Source of the DNA: a virus
Virus record (IMG/VR): IMGVR_UViG_3300027513_000032
Span: 1 to 39,438 of that record
DNA: 39,438 nucleotides
Direction: 5' to 3' (one strand)
This document shows positions 1 through 8,073 of the stretch, in pieces. The notes under the pieces were generated by a model. It saw only the letters and a program-made list of their open reading frames with translations, did no database searches and had not been told where the DNA came from. A program made the position numbers and the translations under genes. Positions within the stretch are counted from its first letter, which is position 1, and the number at the start of each line of letters is the position of its first letter.

Positions 1-147
1 GACGCGAGTGGAATACTGCATCCACGCGCCCCGCCCGGTCGGCCCCACGTACCAGACGTAGCGCCGACCCGTAGACGTATTCTGCCAGACGTCGCCTGAT
101 CGTGGCGACGCTGGCGGCGACGTTCCCTGGACTACATCAAGCGGCAC
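1..147 (-). CDS. Partial small protein, likely virion-associated
   Basis: The reading frame runs off the left edge; 49 codons are visible. It begins with GTG at 147, preceded by GGAGGAG (157-151 on the minus strand), with an in-frame TAG just upstream. The product starts MPLDVVQGTSPPASPRSGDV and continues with a Trp/Tyr-rich stretch (VWYVGPTGRGAW), a pattern seen in short phage structural proteins that wrap a beta-sandwich. It lies downstream of the coat gene on the same strand, where head-completion or tail genes are expected. The function is not recognised. The start is inferred from the strong ribosome-binding site. Confidence 0.5.
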   Translation of the reverse strand, partial: MPLDVVQGTSPPASPRSGDVWQNTSTGRRYVWYVGPTGRGAWMQYSTRV

Positions 148-173
148 CTACTCCTCCATGGAAAGGAGACGGA

Positions 174-189
174 TTACCCCGAGGAGTAA
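174..189. repeat. 16-bp palindrome, TTACYC-N4-GRGTAA family
   Basis: TTACCC-CGAG-GAGTAA. It lies between the end of the coat gene and the start of the partial gene at the left edge, 27 nt from that GTG. Confidence 0.8.
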
Positions 190-213
190 CCCGTCCCTTG
201 CAGCCCCGGAGGA

Positions 214-1230
214 TCAGACAGGCGTCGGGCTCGTCACGACCGCTTCCGCGATGGCCACCGGATCGACCACCTTGTAGCCGTAGACCTGAAGACCCCTGAG
301 CAGCGTCCCGAAGGTGAACTCCGACCGCAGCGTCTCGACCTTGGATACCTGCGACGCGAACGTGAGCCCGTGCGCGTGACCGGCGTAAATGATGCCTTCA
401 CCAGCCGCCAGCGCCGGAGGACCAGTGATGGCCCCCTTGGGCAGCAGGTTGCTGACGTACAGCGTGAACCTGTCGATCATGCCCAGACGACCGTTACGCA
501 GGATCGAGGTGTCGTCGCCCGACAGGTAAGCCTGACGGAGTTCCGAGGCCTTGATCAGCGTGGCGGCCCAAGTCGGCATGACGATCCAGCGTCCCTGTTC
601 GGGGATGTTCTGTTCGTCGAGGGCTTGGCCCAACCTGAGGATCACCGCCAGGATCGTCACCTGGCCCGCTACAGGCGTCGCCGCCTGATTGGCGACGACC
701 GGCAGTGGCGTGCCCGTGACACCCAAGTTGATGGTGCCGGAAATCACGCCCCCCGTGAGGCCGCGATTTTTGGCGTGGGCTTGACCCATCAGGCCCAGAA
801 GAACGTCCGTATCGATGACGATCTTCATCTGCTGCGCGGCGTCGTCCGACCAGATGCCCATCAGGTTGATGTCGCTCTGGATCTCCATCACGTCGTCGAG
901 GATCTCGTTGAAATATTTGCCCTTGTCGATGTTGAGATCGACGATGTTGGACGCCGGGCGGTCGACGGCGAGATTACCGCCCACGAGATAATCGCGAATG
1001 GTGATCGTCGGCTTGGTGCGGATATGCACCTTGTCGCCCTGATTGCGGATCTCGCCTTCGTAGTCGGTATTCGAAATCGCGGCCAGAACGGTCGATGCGT
1101 AGAACTTCTCGATCAGCTTCCCGGACCAGATCTCCGGGATAAACGTACCCGCATACGGCGGGGTCGGCTGGGCACTGCCCGTCGGAAAAATCGGAGGGGT
1201 AGTACCTGCACCAGCAAGAGGATAGGCCAT
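214..1230 (-). CDS. Major capsid (coat) protein
   Basis: A 338-residue protein that would form the icosahedral shell. The N-terminus is Pro/Gly-rich and leads into IPEIWSGKLIEKFYASTVLA. This is followed by the GDKVHIRTKPTITIRDYL region typical of P22-type/HK97-fold coat proteins of podoviruses, and the C-terminus has alternating hydrophobic beta segments ending ...EAVVTSPTPV. It lies immediately downstream of a scaffold-like gene and two genes below the small virion proteins and portal, the usual head-gene order. GGGAG sits about 6 nt upstream of the ATG. Length and position fit a coat protein. The assignment is from family-like sequence and context, not a search. Confidence 0.85.
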   Translation of the reverse strand: MAYPLAGAGTTPPIFPTGSAQPTPPYAGTFIPEIWSGKLIEKFYASTVLAAISNTDYEGEIRNQGDKVHIRTKPTITIRDYLVGGNLAVDRPASNIVDLNIDKGKYFNEILDDVMEIQSDINLMGIWSDDAAQQMKIVIDTDVLLGLMGQAHAKNRGLTGGVISGTINLGVTGTPLPVVANQAATPVAGQVTILAVILRLGQALDEQNIPEQGRWIVMPTWAATLIKASELRQAYLSGDDTSILRNGRLGMIDRFTLYVSNLLPKGAITGPPALAAGEGIIYAGHAHGLTFASQVSKVETLRSEFTFGTLLRGLQVYGYKVVDPVAIAEAVVTSPTPV

Positions 1231-1255
1231 TAGATGCTCCCAGGCGTGCCCAGGA

Positions 1256-2404
1256 TCACCTCATGTATGGATCTCTGGGCAACTGTGTGCGGTTGTCGGA
1301 AAGAATGCGACCCTCGCGCTGCGCCAGCATGATGTCTTGGTCGATTGCACGTTGATCCTGCTCGCGACCACGATAACGTCCGGCAGCCACATCGGTGTAA
1401 AACCGTGTGATTTCAGCGGCGGTGTAGACTGGCTTCTCAGCGGGTTGACCACCGGCTGAGTGGGCTCTGCCCGGAGCGGCTAGGGTGATCAGATCCAAGG
1501 GCGCTCCTGGGCTCCGGGGGTCCATCGGGGTATCCGATACGACCATGCGGGAGGGAGGTGGCGTCCTCGGCTGACCTTGCCCTTGCGGGTTCGTGGCAGC
1601 CTCCTCTGCGAGGAAGGCCTGGAAAAATGCGGCTACCCTGTGGGGATCACCGGAGTTCCAAGCATCCTGCATTAGCGTCTTACGAATAGCACCGGAGAAA
1701 ATATCCGGCAACTGGGACCATTGGATAAATCTCGGATCGCGGTTCAGGTCGGACCACCGGGGGATCATGCCCTCCAACGTGGTGTTCATCCGATTGAGGA
1801 AGGCGTTGCCGGTTTCCTGCTGGACGTACCCGAGTTGGCCCCTCAGGCTCTGGATCTCCTGCTGGAGCGGGCCCGCCGTCTCGGCGGCGACACGGCGCAT
1901 GACGTCAACGAACTCGGGGCCGTAGTCCGCAATCTCCTGCTCGGTGACCAGCGGACCAGGCTCGGCGTAGCCATTGGCCTGCGGCGGCGTGCCGGTCTTC
2001 AGCAGCCGGTTCTCCTGCTCGATCTGTTCCAGGCGTTGGCTGAGGGACGTGATCGCTTCGCGGGCCCGCCGGTTCTCGGCCTCGGCACGGCCGTTCAGCG
2101 ACTTGAACCGGCGCTCCCAGGAGCCGTCGTCCTCGGGATCGGGCGTACCACCGGGTCCGACCGGCGGCGCGTCGGGCGGCGACTGATCGGACGGCGCTTG
2201 GCTGGGCGGCTCCTGCGGCGGGGCCTGGCGATCTTCGATCTGGGCGGCAACCGACGGTTCGGCCGTACCGGCAATCGCCTGCTGGATGGCCTCGGAGCGG
2301 CGACCCTGGTCGAGGATCTGCTGCGGGATCTTCACGTTGGGGTCGACCCCCGCCATCGGGGTCTGTTTTGCGATGATCTCGGCGGCTGTCTTGGGCAGGG
2401 CCAT
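1256..2404 (-). CDS. Scaffold-like capsid assembly protein
   Basis: 382 residues, Pro/Gln/Asp-rich and probably largely disordered. A clear coiled coil lies around residues 100-140 (repeated E/R/L heptads, ERRFKSLNGRAEAENRRA then LSQRLEQIEQENRLL), and the tail is charged. This composition and a position between portal and coat are typical of internal scaffolding proteins, which direct coat assembly and leave or are cleaved from the shell. GAGGAA precedes the ATG. The preceding gene's stop overlaps this start by one base (TAATG), implying translational coupling. The role is inferred from composition and gene order. Confidence 0.7.
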   Translation of the reverse strand: MALPKTAAEIIAKQTPMAGVDPNVKIPQQILDQGRRSEAIQQAIAGTAEPSVAAQIEDRQAPPQEPPSQAPSDQSPPDAPPVGPGGTPDPEDDGSWERRFKSLNGRAEAENRRAREAITSLSQRLEQIEQENRLLKTGTPPQANGYAEPGPLVTEQEIADYGPEFVDVMRRVAAETAGPLQQEIQSLRGQLGYVQQETGNAFLNRMNTTLEGMIPRWSDLNRDPRFIQWSQLPDIFSGAIRKTLMQDAWNSGDPHRVAAFFQAFLAEEAATNPQGQGQPRTPPPSRMVVSDTPMDPRSPGAPLDLITLAAPGRAHSAGGQPAEKPVYTAAEITRFYTDVAAGRYRGREQDQRAIDQDIMLAQREGRILSDNRTQLPRDPYMR

Positions 2405-2646
2405 TACTTCCTCGCTTCGTACTTGGCCCGAAGGTCGAGGCAGTCTTCCAGCTTCTGTCGAAGCTGAGTTACCAACTGTGCCTTCCCCTGGACCGGAAAG
2501 ATGACGTTCGGTTCGGCCGCCTGAAGGTCGTCTCGGCAGCGGCTTTCAAAGACCCTGAAGGCGTCCAGCAGCTTGTCGTACTCCCTTGGGGCGGCGAGTT
2601 TCAAGTCCGCCGCCGCCATAACAAGCGGAAATAACGGATCGCTCAC
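2404..2646 (-). CDS. Small protein of head operon, unknown
   Basis: 80 residues beginning at GTG 2646, which overlaps the TGA of the preceding gene (GTGA). The product starts MSDPLFPLVMAAADLKLAAP and is helical and charged after that (DAFRVFESRCRDDLQAAE, QLRQKLEDCLDLRAKYEARK). I do not recognise the family. Its one-base overlap with the scaffold-like gene means it is translated as part of the head operon, so a minor virion or assembly role is likely. Confidence 0.65.
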   Translation of the reverse strand: MSDPLFPLVMAAADLKLAAPREYDKLLDAFRVFESRCRDDLQAAEPNVIFPVQGKAQLVTQLRQKLEDCLDLRAKYEARK

Positions 2647-2828
2647 TTGGGTTTCGGGTATCCTTGGTCGATGATCGACTGGTAATTCGTCAGCGCGCCC
2701 GCCCCGCTCGGGGTGAGCTTCGCGTAATTACCCATCGACATCGCCATAGGCCCGCCCTTAGTCAGCTTGTTCACCGCTTCCCGCGAAGGCAGCATTACCT
2801 TGGTTTTGAGCTTGAAGGGCTTTTTCAT
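2643..2828 (-). CDS. Small basic protein of head operon
   Basis: 61 residues, Lys-rich N-terminus (MKKPFKLKTKVMLPSREAVN) and a Gly/Ala/Ser-rich C-terminus. It starts at an ATG overlapping the stop of the gene before it (ATGA) and ends in a GTGA overlap with the next, so it is one link of a coupled minus-strand series. It resembles the other Gly/Lys-rich small proteins of this phage (37.5-39.2 kb) in composition only. Function unknown. Confidence 0.6.
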   Translation of the reverse strand: MKKPFKLKTKVMLPSREAVNKLTKGGPMAMSMGNYAKLTPSGAGALTNYQSIIDQGYPKPK

Positions 2829-3094
2829 TTCATCGGCTTGGGAAACCCAGGCCCTCCCACACTGAAATCGTAGGGATTATCGGTTTTGTACGCCGCAGTA
2901 TTCTGGGCGTAGCGCCGGTCGCCCACAGCGCCAACCGTCGGCCCACCTCCCAACTTGGACGGGTTGGTGCCCGCCGCCTCGGTCAGCTTCTGCTTGCGCG
3001 CATTGCCGCCGATGCTGCGGTTGGTCAGGTTGAGCGCACCCCCTTGGGGAGTCGCCGCCTTGGTGAAGCGCGTACCGCCTAAGAGCTTGGCCAT
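2825..3094 (-). CDS. Small Gly/Asn-rich protein of head operon
   Basis: 89 residues, low complexity, rich in Gly, Asn, Lys and Thr (MAKLLGGTRFTKAATPQGGA ... GGPGFPKPMK). The ATG at 3094 is one base from a complete copy of the 16-bp palindrome, so the palindrome fills the ribosome-binding-site region (TTACTCGGCGGGGTAACATG on the minus strand). Its 3' end overlaps the next gene (ATGA). No known domain is visible; a minor virion protein is the simplest guess. Confidence 0.6.
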   Translation of the reverse strand: MAKLLGGTRFTKAATPQGGALNLTNRSIGGNARKQKLTEAAGTNPSKLGGGPTVGAVGDRRYAQNTAAYKTDNPYDFSVGGPGFPKPMK

Positions 3095-3095
3095 G

Positions 3096-3111
3096 TTACC
3101 CCGCCGAGTAA
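3096..3111. repeat. 16-bp palindrome directly upstream of a start codon
   Basis: TTACCC-CGCC-GAGTAA on the plus strand. Read on the minus strand it is TTACTC-GGCG-GGGTAA, one base before the ATG at 3094. It fills the whole gap between that gene and the preceding stop (3112). Confidence 0.85.
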
Positions 3112-3438
3112 TTACGGAGAGGTCTTACCGCCCTCAACCCGCTGCGATCCACGGTTTCCAAACATCTTGGTGGTCCCACCCTTGGCGAATTTGTCGTTAC
3201 CGCCTGAGGGATCGGCCGAAGTCTGGCCGGGGGTCTGGGTGCCCGCGTAGGACTTGTTGGAAGCCCCCGCCGAGTAAAACCCGACCTTGCCGCCCGCCTG
3301 TGGCTTGATGTCCCGGCGTGAGCCCGAGTGGCCCTCCTGCGAGGACTGACCGGGGGTCTGGGTGCCCGTTGGCGTAAACTTCTGCATCTGGCCTGAGCTT
3401 CCACCCAGCTTTCCCCAAGATTTTCCTTTGTCAGCCAT
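3112..3438 (-). CDS. Small Gly/Lys-rich protein with internal repeat
   Basis: 108 residues, hydrophilic, rich in Gly, Ser, Lys and Thr. It contains two copies of GTQTPGQ(S/T)S about 40 residues apart, each followed by a Gly/Ser-rich stretch. Near the C-terminus is KFAKGGTTKMFGN, which resembles the (F/Y)AKGG motif of the small proteins at 37.5-39.2 kb. AGGAG lies 8 nt before the ATG. It sits between portal and coat on the minus strand, so a virion role is plausible. Function not recognised. Confidence 0.6.
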   Translation of the reverse strand: MADKGKSWGKLGGSSGQMQKFTPTGTQTPGQSSQEGHSGSRRDIKPQAGGKVGFYSAGASNKSYAGTQTPGQTSADPSGGNDKFAKGGTTKMFGNRGSQRVEGGKTSP

Positions 3439-3459
3439 CTCGATCTCCTTTGATTAAAA

Positions 3460-5688
3460 TCAACCGGGACCAGCCCCGGCACTTCTAGGCGACACCACGT
3501 TCGTCTGGGGCCCACCCTGCGGCGGCCGGGGCGGCGGGCCCGGAGGGCCAGGCAGCTTGCCCTTGGGCCCACCTGGGCCACCGGGCGGCGGTGGCGGCTG
3601 CATCTGGCTGCCAGGCATCCCCGCCAGCAGGGCCATCTTCTTGGCCTGCGCCTCCTGCTCGTCAAGCTCGTCCTTGGTCGGGACGACTTCTTCGCCGTCC
3701 AGGCCGATGCCCTGGCTGACCGCTCGCAGGACGTTGGCACGGCGCTTCGGCCCCATGATCTGGAGATCCGTCGGGTTGTTGGTGAGTTGCAGGAACTCCA
3801 ACTGCCGCTGGCGCTGGGTTTCGCGCTGAACCGCGACCACCACGCCCTTGGGCATTACTTCTTCCTCGCCTGTGAGGAGCCCGGAACTGTCGGACATAAG
3901 CACCAGATCAAGGAGGTTTCGGAGCAGCGGGGACATGACGTCGCGGTCGATATTGGCGCAAACCGTCTGTAGGATTTTGCTCGCGTTGCCCATAAGCATG
4001 GCAAGCCCCGAAGCCGTCCGGCCCGCTCCACCCCCCGGTGAATTGCCCGATAGGTACTTCGGGATTGCGGACATATCGTCAGCCAGTCCGTAGAACGCAT
4101 TGAACACCTGTAGATGCTCGTTGGCGTTGGATTGCGGCTGGAAGAACGTAATCGCCGCCTCGGTAGATCCCGCCACCGCTGGGTTCACGGTGCGCCAGCG
4201 TTTCCAGGGGTAGAGTTCATCCGAGTTATCCATGCCCGACAGGCGGTCCTCGTTGATCACCACCTGTGGGCCTGAACTGATCGACATGTTGTTGACGACG
4301 GATCGCAACGAGGCGTTCGCAACTTCCTGGAGATCACTGATGATGTCCGGGATGCCGTTACCCACCGGAGTAGACGGCACCTTCTCGAAGCTCGTGATGA
4401 AGAACGGATGCCGCCGACGGGGAGAGGGCGACAACTGCACCTTGATCAGGTAGCTCCCGATCAGCCACGCCTGAATGGCATAGTCCTTCAGGTCGTCCGG
4501 TATTTCCTTGGGCGAGAAGCCATACTCAAGAAGCATCCGACCCTGCACGTTCCCGTGGAACTCAAGGGTCGTGATCAGGTTAGACATGTTGTAGACTGGG
4601 TTTTCCCTGCTCTCCAGCACGGCGCGCGTGGCGTCGGTGCTGTCCCAGTTCTCGATAAACCCCTGGCGACCGTAGTTCTCCAATACGGCCCGAATATTGG
4701 TCGAGTTGTATCCAGGCAGTCCAATCAGATCATTGAGATCGGTGCGGGTTACCCGGATGCGGTGGATTATTTGGGCGTCTTCGATGTTGGCGACGCCAGG
4801 GGTCCACCACAAATCGAACGGAGAAACGTGTTCCCACCATAGACGGGGACGGCGCTCCTGAACTGCCTGTCGACCACGCCACTTCACATCCATTACCATG
4901 CGGACGGTTGGGCCCTTGATACAGCCGAACGGGAAGATCGGCATATCGGTAAGGAACTCGGCAAATGCAGAATAGAAATTTCCCTGGGTCAGGATCTCGT
5001 CGATCTTTTCCTCAGAGATTACGGTTTGTTCTTTGGCGTGGACTTTCGCTGCTGCCCGCGCGCTCTCCATCAACTGAAAAATCCGGTCCTCAATCAGCGT
5101 CGGATCCGGCATCTTCCCCGGTATCGGCGGTACCGCCGGGGGTGATCCCGGAGGCGTATTGGGATCGGGTACGCCAGGTGCGCCGACCATGGCAGATTGA
5201 ACCTCGGTCTGAACCAGACCCTCGATTGACTTCAGAACGTGGTCGGGGATCGCAGGGTCGCTGGGAGGAGTGAGCCCCCACGGTCGTTCGGCTCCGAGGT
5301 ACACATCGCGCAAGAGGGAGGACGCTCCCCGACATTTGGCTGCTGTCAGTCGGGCGTATACATCGGAGCCGCCGAACTTTTTTATCTCGGCCAGCTTCGT
5401 CGGGTCATACTGGCCGTTGAACGCACGCAGCGCGGCCAGAAGCCGGTCCGACCAGCCGCCCACCGTGTTGCGGTGCCTGACCATCATGTCAAACTGCGTG
5501 CGTATGTAGCCCTCAAGGCCCCGGTACTGCTGGGTGTCGGGCTGGGTTCCCTGCGTGGCCTCGCGAGCGCGAGCCTCAGCAGCGTCCATCTGGGCGTTGG
5601 AGACTGTCCGCACGAGCGGGTTACCTGCGGGCTGACCGCCGCGCGGCTGGAACGGGATCACCTGGTCGACGATGGCTCGGTCCCCCAA
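3460..5688 (-). CDS. Portal protein (head-tail connector)
   Basis: 742 residues, forming the dodecameric ring at the capsid vertex through which DNA passes. Typical features include the early YIRTQFDMMVRHRNTVGGWS segment, RGASSLLRDVYLGAERPW, a wing/stem with FFSP-like WWEHVSPFDLWWTPG, and a Pro/Gly-rich low-complexity C-terminus (about residues 685-742). It is divergent from the terminase genes and precedes scaffold and coat. The start is weak: a TTG at 5688 is the first possible start after an in-frame TAG, with no clear Shine-Dalgarno. A GTG at about codon 10 is an alternative. Confidence 0.88.
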   Translation of the reverse strand: MGDRAIVDQVIPFQPRGGQPAGNPLVRTVSNAQMDAAEARAREATQGTQPDTQQYRGLEGYIRTQFDMMVRHRNTVGGWSDRLLAALRAFNGQYDPTKLAEIKKFGGSDVYARLTAAKCRGASSLLRDVYLGAERPWGLTPPSDPAIPDHVLKSIEGLVQTEVQSAMVGAPGVPDPNTPPGSPPAVPPIPGKMPDPTLIEDRIFQLMESARAAAKVHAKEQTVISEEKIDEILTQGNFYSAFAEFLTDMPIFPFGCIKGPTVRMVMDVKWRGRQAVQERRPRLWWEHVSPFDLWWTPGVANIEDAQIIHRIRVTRTDLNDLIGLPGYNSTNIRAVLENYGRQGFIENWDSTDATRAVLESRENPVYNMSNLITTLEFHGNVQGRMLLEYGFSPKEIPDDLKDYAIQAWLIGSYLIKVQLSPSPRRRHPFFITSFEKVPSTPVGNGIPDIISDLQEVANASLRSVVNNMSISSGPQVVINEDRLSGMDNSDELYPWKRWRTVNPAVAGSTEAAITFFQPQSNANEHLQVFNAFYGLADDMSAIPKYLSGNSPGGGAGRTASGLAMLMGNASKILQTVCANIDRDVMSPLLRNLLDLVLMSDSSGLLTGEEEVMPKGVVVAVQRETQRQRQLEFLQLTNNPTDLQIMGPKRRANVLRAVSQGIGLDGEEVVPTKDELDEQEAQAKKMALLAGMPGSQMQPPPPPGGPGGPKGKLPGPPGPPPRPPQGGPQTNVVSPRSAGAGPG

Positions 5689-5752
5689 GATCTAGTATGG
5701 GAAATGATATTGTAGGACTGGTTTAGCACAAAAGCTCTAGGGAATTTTCCTC
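5689..5752. promoter_or_regulatory. Divergent intergenic region, portal / terminase
   Basis: A 64-bp AT-rich gap between the divergent portal and small terminase genes. It should hold start signals for both late operons, but I find no -35/-10 pair good enough to place. No palindrome of the 15/16-bp family is present here. Confidence 0.4.
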
Positions 5753-6244
5753 ATGGCCAAGCTCCCCGCCCTCCTGGATGACGCCGGGATCTCCCGCCTA
5801 GCGAGAGAAGTGGCCCGCGACATCAAGGAACTTCCCGACATCTTGGCGACGTTCAAGCTGACGGATGAGCAATTTGACCGGATCGTCGACAGCAAGTTCT
5901 TCCAGACCCGGCTCAACGAGGAAGTCCAGCTATGGAACGCAAGCGACGCCCCCGCGATCAACAAGCGGATCGAAACCAAGGCCGCCACGATGGTGGAGGA
6001 CTGCCTGCTGGAGGTCTACGCGCTGGTCCACGACCGGGAACAACCCCTGGCGGCCAAGGTGGAAGCCCTCAAGTGGGCCGCCCGCATGGCTGGTCTGGGC
6101 GAAGCAAAGACGGGCGCATCAGATGGTGGCGGAGTGAAAATCACGATCAACGTGGGCGGCCAGGAGCTTAAGTTCGACAAGGAAAAGGTGAACTTACCCC
6201 CGCGAGTAACCGACGTGGTTGATCTTACCCCGGACAAAACCTGA
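5753..6244 (+). CDS. Small terminase subunit
   Basis: 163 residues. The N-terminal part (about 1-50: DDAGISRLAREVARDIKELP, then a DEQFDRIVDSKFFQTRLNEE helix) is a DNA-recognition-like helical region and the middle is helical. The C-terminus is a beta-like tail (VKITINVGGQELKFD), as in phage small terminases that mark the packaging site and recruit the large subunit. It overlaps the large terminase start by one base (TGATGG). The assignment rests on position and general similarity. A 16-bp palindrome lies in codons near the C-terminus. Confidence 0.75.
   Translation: MAKLPALLDDAGISRLAREVARDIKELPDILATFKLTDEQFDRIVDSKFFQTRLNEEVQLWNASDAPAINKRIETKAATMVEDCLLEVYALVHDREQPLAAKVEALKWAARMAGLGEAKTGASDGGGVKITINVGGQELKFDKEKVNLPPRVTDVVDLTPDKT
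6194..6209. repeat. 16-bp palindrome inside small terminase gene
   Basis: TTACCC-CCGC-GAGTAA, read in frame as LPPRVTD near the C-terminus of the small terminase. Confidence 0.8.
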
Positions 6245-7683
6245 TGGTTGATATCACCTACACCGCGCCCAAAACCGTAGCCGACTTCATGGTGTCGGAA
6301 GCGTTCATCCGGCTGATCGCTGGACCAGTGGGTTCGGGAAAAACAACAGGTGTGATTTTCGAATTACTGCGAAGGAGTTGCGAACAATGGCCGTCGGCCG
6401 ATGGCATACGCTATACGCGGTGGGCGATCTGCCGCCAGACCCTCAGCCAGTTGAAGAACACGGTGCTGAAGGACATCGCGAGGTGGTTTTCTGGGATCGC
6501 GCGCTGGAAAGTCAGCGACAGCACGATCTACTTCGAATTCGCGGATGTGAAAACCGAGTGGTTGCTGTTACCCCTCGAAACGCCTGAAGACCAGCGACGG
6601 CTTCTCTCGATGAACCTGACGGGCATTTGGGTGTCGGAAGGTATCGAGATCGACTACGACCTGATAGGCCCCATTTCGGCCCGCTGTGGTCGTTATCCGT
6701 CGCCAGCGGACGGGGGTGCCAAATGGTACGGCATAACGATAGACACGAACATGCCCAGCGAGGGGACACCCTGGCAGATTGCCATGTCCGATCCGCCCCC
6801 CGACATGCAGGTATTTATCCAACCGTCTGGCCTCGCTGAGGATGCTGAGAACCTACCGTACCTTCTTCAGACGCCCGAAACGCTTAAACTTCCGGTCGAC
6901 GACCCCCGAAGGATAGCGGCCGGGAGGGTTTATTACGAGCGGCTCGCCCGGAACCAGAACGACGCCTGGGTCCAACGGTACGTCAGGGCAGAGTACGGAC
7001 CAGATCCATCCGGGGCCGCCGTGTATGCCGGGGTATTCCGGCCTTCTTTCCATTGCGTGGAAAACCTGGAACCACTCCGGGGACAGCCGCTTTTCGTCGG
7101 ACAGGACTTTGGCCGTGATCCGTGGGGTGTAATCCTCCAGATGGATCATCGCGGGAAGATACTCGTCCTCGAAGAAGTACCGGCTGAAGATACCGGGCTG
7201 ATTAACCATTGTCGGACAACCCTGCGCCCTAGATTGCTTCAGCCGCGCTACCAAGGCCTGAGCGTCGTAGTAGTCGGAGATCCGGCAGGCAACCAGCGGT
7301 CCCAGTACGACGAACAGACAGCCTTCGACATCCTGAAACGTGAGGGCTTCACCGCACAGCCGTGCTTCACCAACGACATCGACACTCGGCTCAGGGCCGT
7401 CGAGGGGTATCTCCTCCAGCAACGCGATGGAGGTCCAGCGATAATCTTTGACCGTGTACGCTGCCCAAAGCTCATCCAGGCGTGTAACGGGATGTACAGG
7501 TATTCGAAGACGTCCCTCGACGTCTCGAAACCCAAGCCTGACAAGAACCCATGGTCCCACGTTTCCGACGCCCTCCAGTACGCGGTGTTGGCCACTGGAG
7601 GGGGAACATACGCCGCCATCGCCCGCAAGCTCTACCCCAAACGTCGCGCTGCGCCGCCTATAAGCGCAGCCGCGTGGACGTGA
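6244..7683 (+). CDS. Large terminase subunit (packaging ATPase-nuclease)
   Basis: 479 residues. The N-terminal ATPase has Walker A GPVGSGKT at 27-34 and a Walker B-like GIWVSEGIE with the catalytic Glu. The C-terminal RNase H-like nuclease has three acidic positions: D288 (GQDFGRD), D346 (VVGDPAGN) and D442 (HVSDALQY). The length matches the family. It powers DNA translocation through the portal and cuts genome ends. The gene follows the small terminase with a one-base overlap and converges tail to tail with the minus-strand operon at 7685. Confidence 0.95.
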   Translation: MVDITYTAPKTVADFMVSEAFIRLIAGPVGSGKTTGVIFELLRRSCEQWPSADGIRYTRWAICRQTLSQLKNTVLKDIARWFSGIARWKVSDSTIYFEFADVKTEWLLLPLETPEDQRRLLSMNLTGIWVSEGIEIDYDLIGPISARCGRYPSPADGGAKWYGITIDTNMPSEGTPWQIAMSDPPPDMQVFIQPSGLAEDAENLPYLLQTPETLKLPVDDPRRIAAGRVYYERLARNQNDAWVQRYVRAEYGPDPSGAAVYAGVFRPSFHCVENLEPLRGQPLFVGQDFGRDPWGVILQMDHRGKILVLEEVPAEDTGLINHCRTTLRPRLLQPRYQGLSVVVVGDPAGNQRSQYDEQTAFDILKREGFTAQPCFTNDIDTRLRAVEGYLLQQRDGGPAIIFDRVRCPKLIQACNGMYRYSKTSLDVSKPKPDKNPWSHVSDALQYAVLATGGGTYAAIARKLYPKRRAAPPISAAAWT

Positions 7684-7684
7684 T

Positions 7685-7885
7685 CTAACAGTAGTTACGA
7701 TGACAGCGCGGGCGGTACGGCCGTTGGCCTGCATAGGCATAGCTGCCCGAGTAGGCGTAGGCGTACCCCGGCTGCACGTACACCGGCTGGGCATACACGA
7801 CGGGCGGCGGCGCGTAGTACACGGGCGGCTGGTAGTAGCCGTAAGCAGGCATCCCGCAGAACAGTCCGATGCACAGGCCGATCAT
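7685..7885 (-). CDS. Small Tyr/Pro-rich exported or membrane protein
   Basis: 66 residues. A short hydrophobic N-terminus (MIGLCIGLFCGMPAYGYY) is followed by a Tyr/Pro-rich region with repeated Y-x-P and PPVVYAQP units, ending in a basic Cys-containing tail. AGGAGG lies about 9 nt before the ATG. Such Tyr/Pro-rich peptides occur as small envelope proteins in alphaproteobacteria, but the signal segment here is short. It is the last gene of the minus-strand operon and ends one base from the large terminase stop. Role unknown. Confidence 0.6.
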   Translation of the reverse strand: MIGLCIGLFCGMPAYGYYQPPVYYAPPPVVYAQPVYVQPGYAYAYSGSYAYAGQRPYRPRCHRNYC

Positions 7886-7914
7886 GGGCGTAGCCCTCCT
7901 GTTCGAAGTACGTA

Positions 7915-7930
7915 TTACCCCGCCGAGTAA
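7915..7930. repeat. 16-bp palindrome in operon gap
   Basis: TTACCC-CGCC-GAGTAA, in the gap between two minus-strand genes. It is identical to the copies at 3096 and 34211. Confidence 0.8.
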
Positions 7931-7938
7931 TCCCCCGT

Positions 7939-8073
7939 TCAGGGCTTATTTACGGTGTAGGGCTGGGCCCCTTTCGAGAAATACTCGTAGACCTGGCCGC
8001 CCCAGATCACCAGCAGCGTGAAGATCACGGCGACGCAGAACACCAGGATGAGCGCGCCCCCACTACGCATCAT
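7939..8073 (-). CDS. Small single-pass membrane protein
   Basis: 44 residues. It starts at ATG 8073, overlapping the TGA of the gene before it (ATGA); a second in-frame ATG follows directly. One transmembrane segment is clear (ALILVFCVAVIFTLLVIW), followed by a short polar C-terminus (GQVYEYFSKGAQPYTVNKP). The overlap and the uninterrupted frame support a real gene despite its size. Small membrane proteins of this kind in phages are sometimes holins or exclusion factors, but nothing here distinguishes these. Confidence 0.6.
   Translation of the reverse strand: MMRSGGALILVFCVAVIFTLLVIWGGQVYEYFSKGAQPYTVNKP

Noticed and set aside
3096-3740. Arg/Pro-rich open frame of 214 codons on the minus strand
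   Set aside because: Overlaps the portal 3' end and the 108-residue gene in another frame; composition is that of a shadow frame.
6853-7794. Antisense open frame of 313 codons
   Set aside because: Opposite the large terminase, whose catalytic residues are intact.
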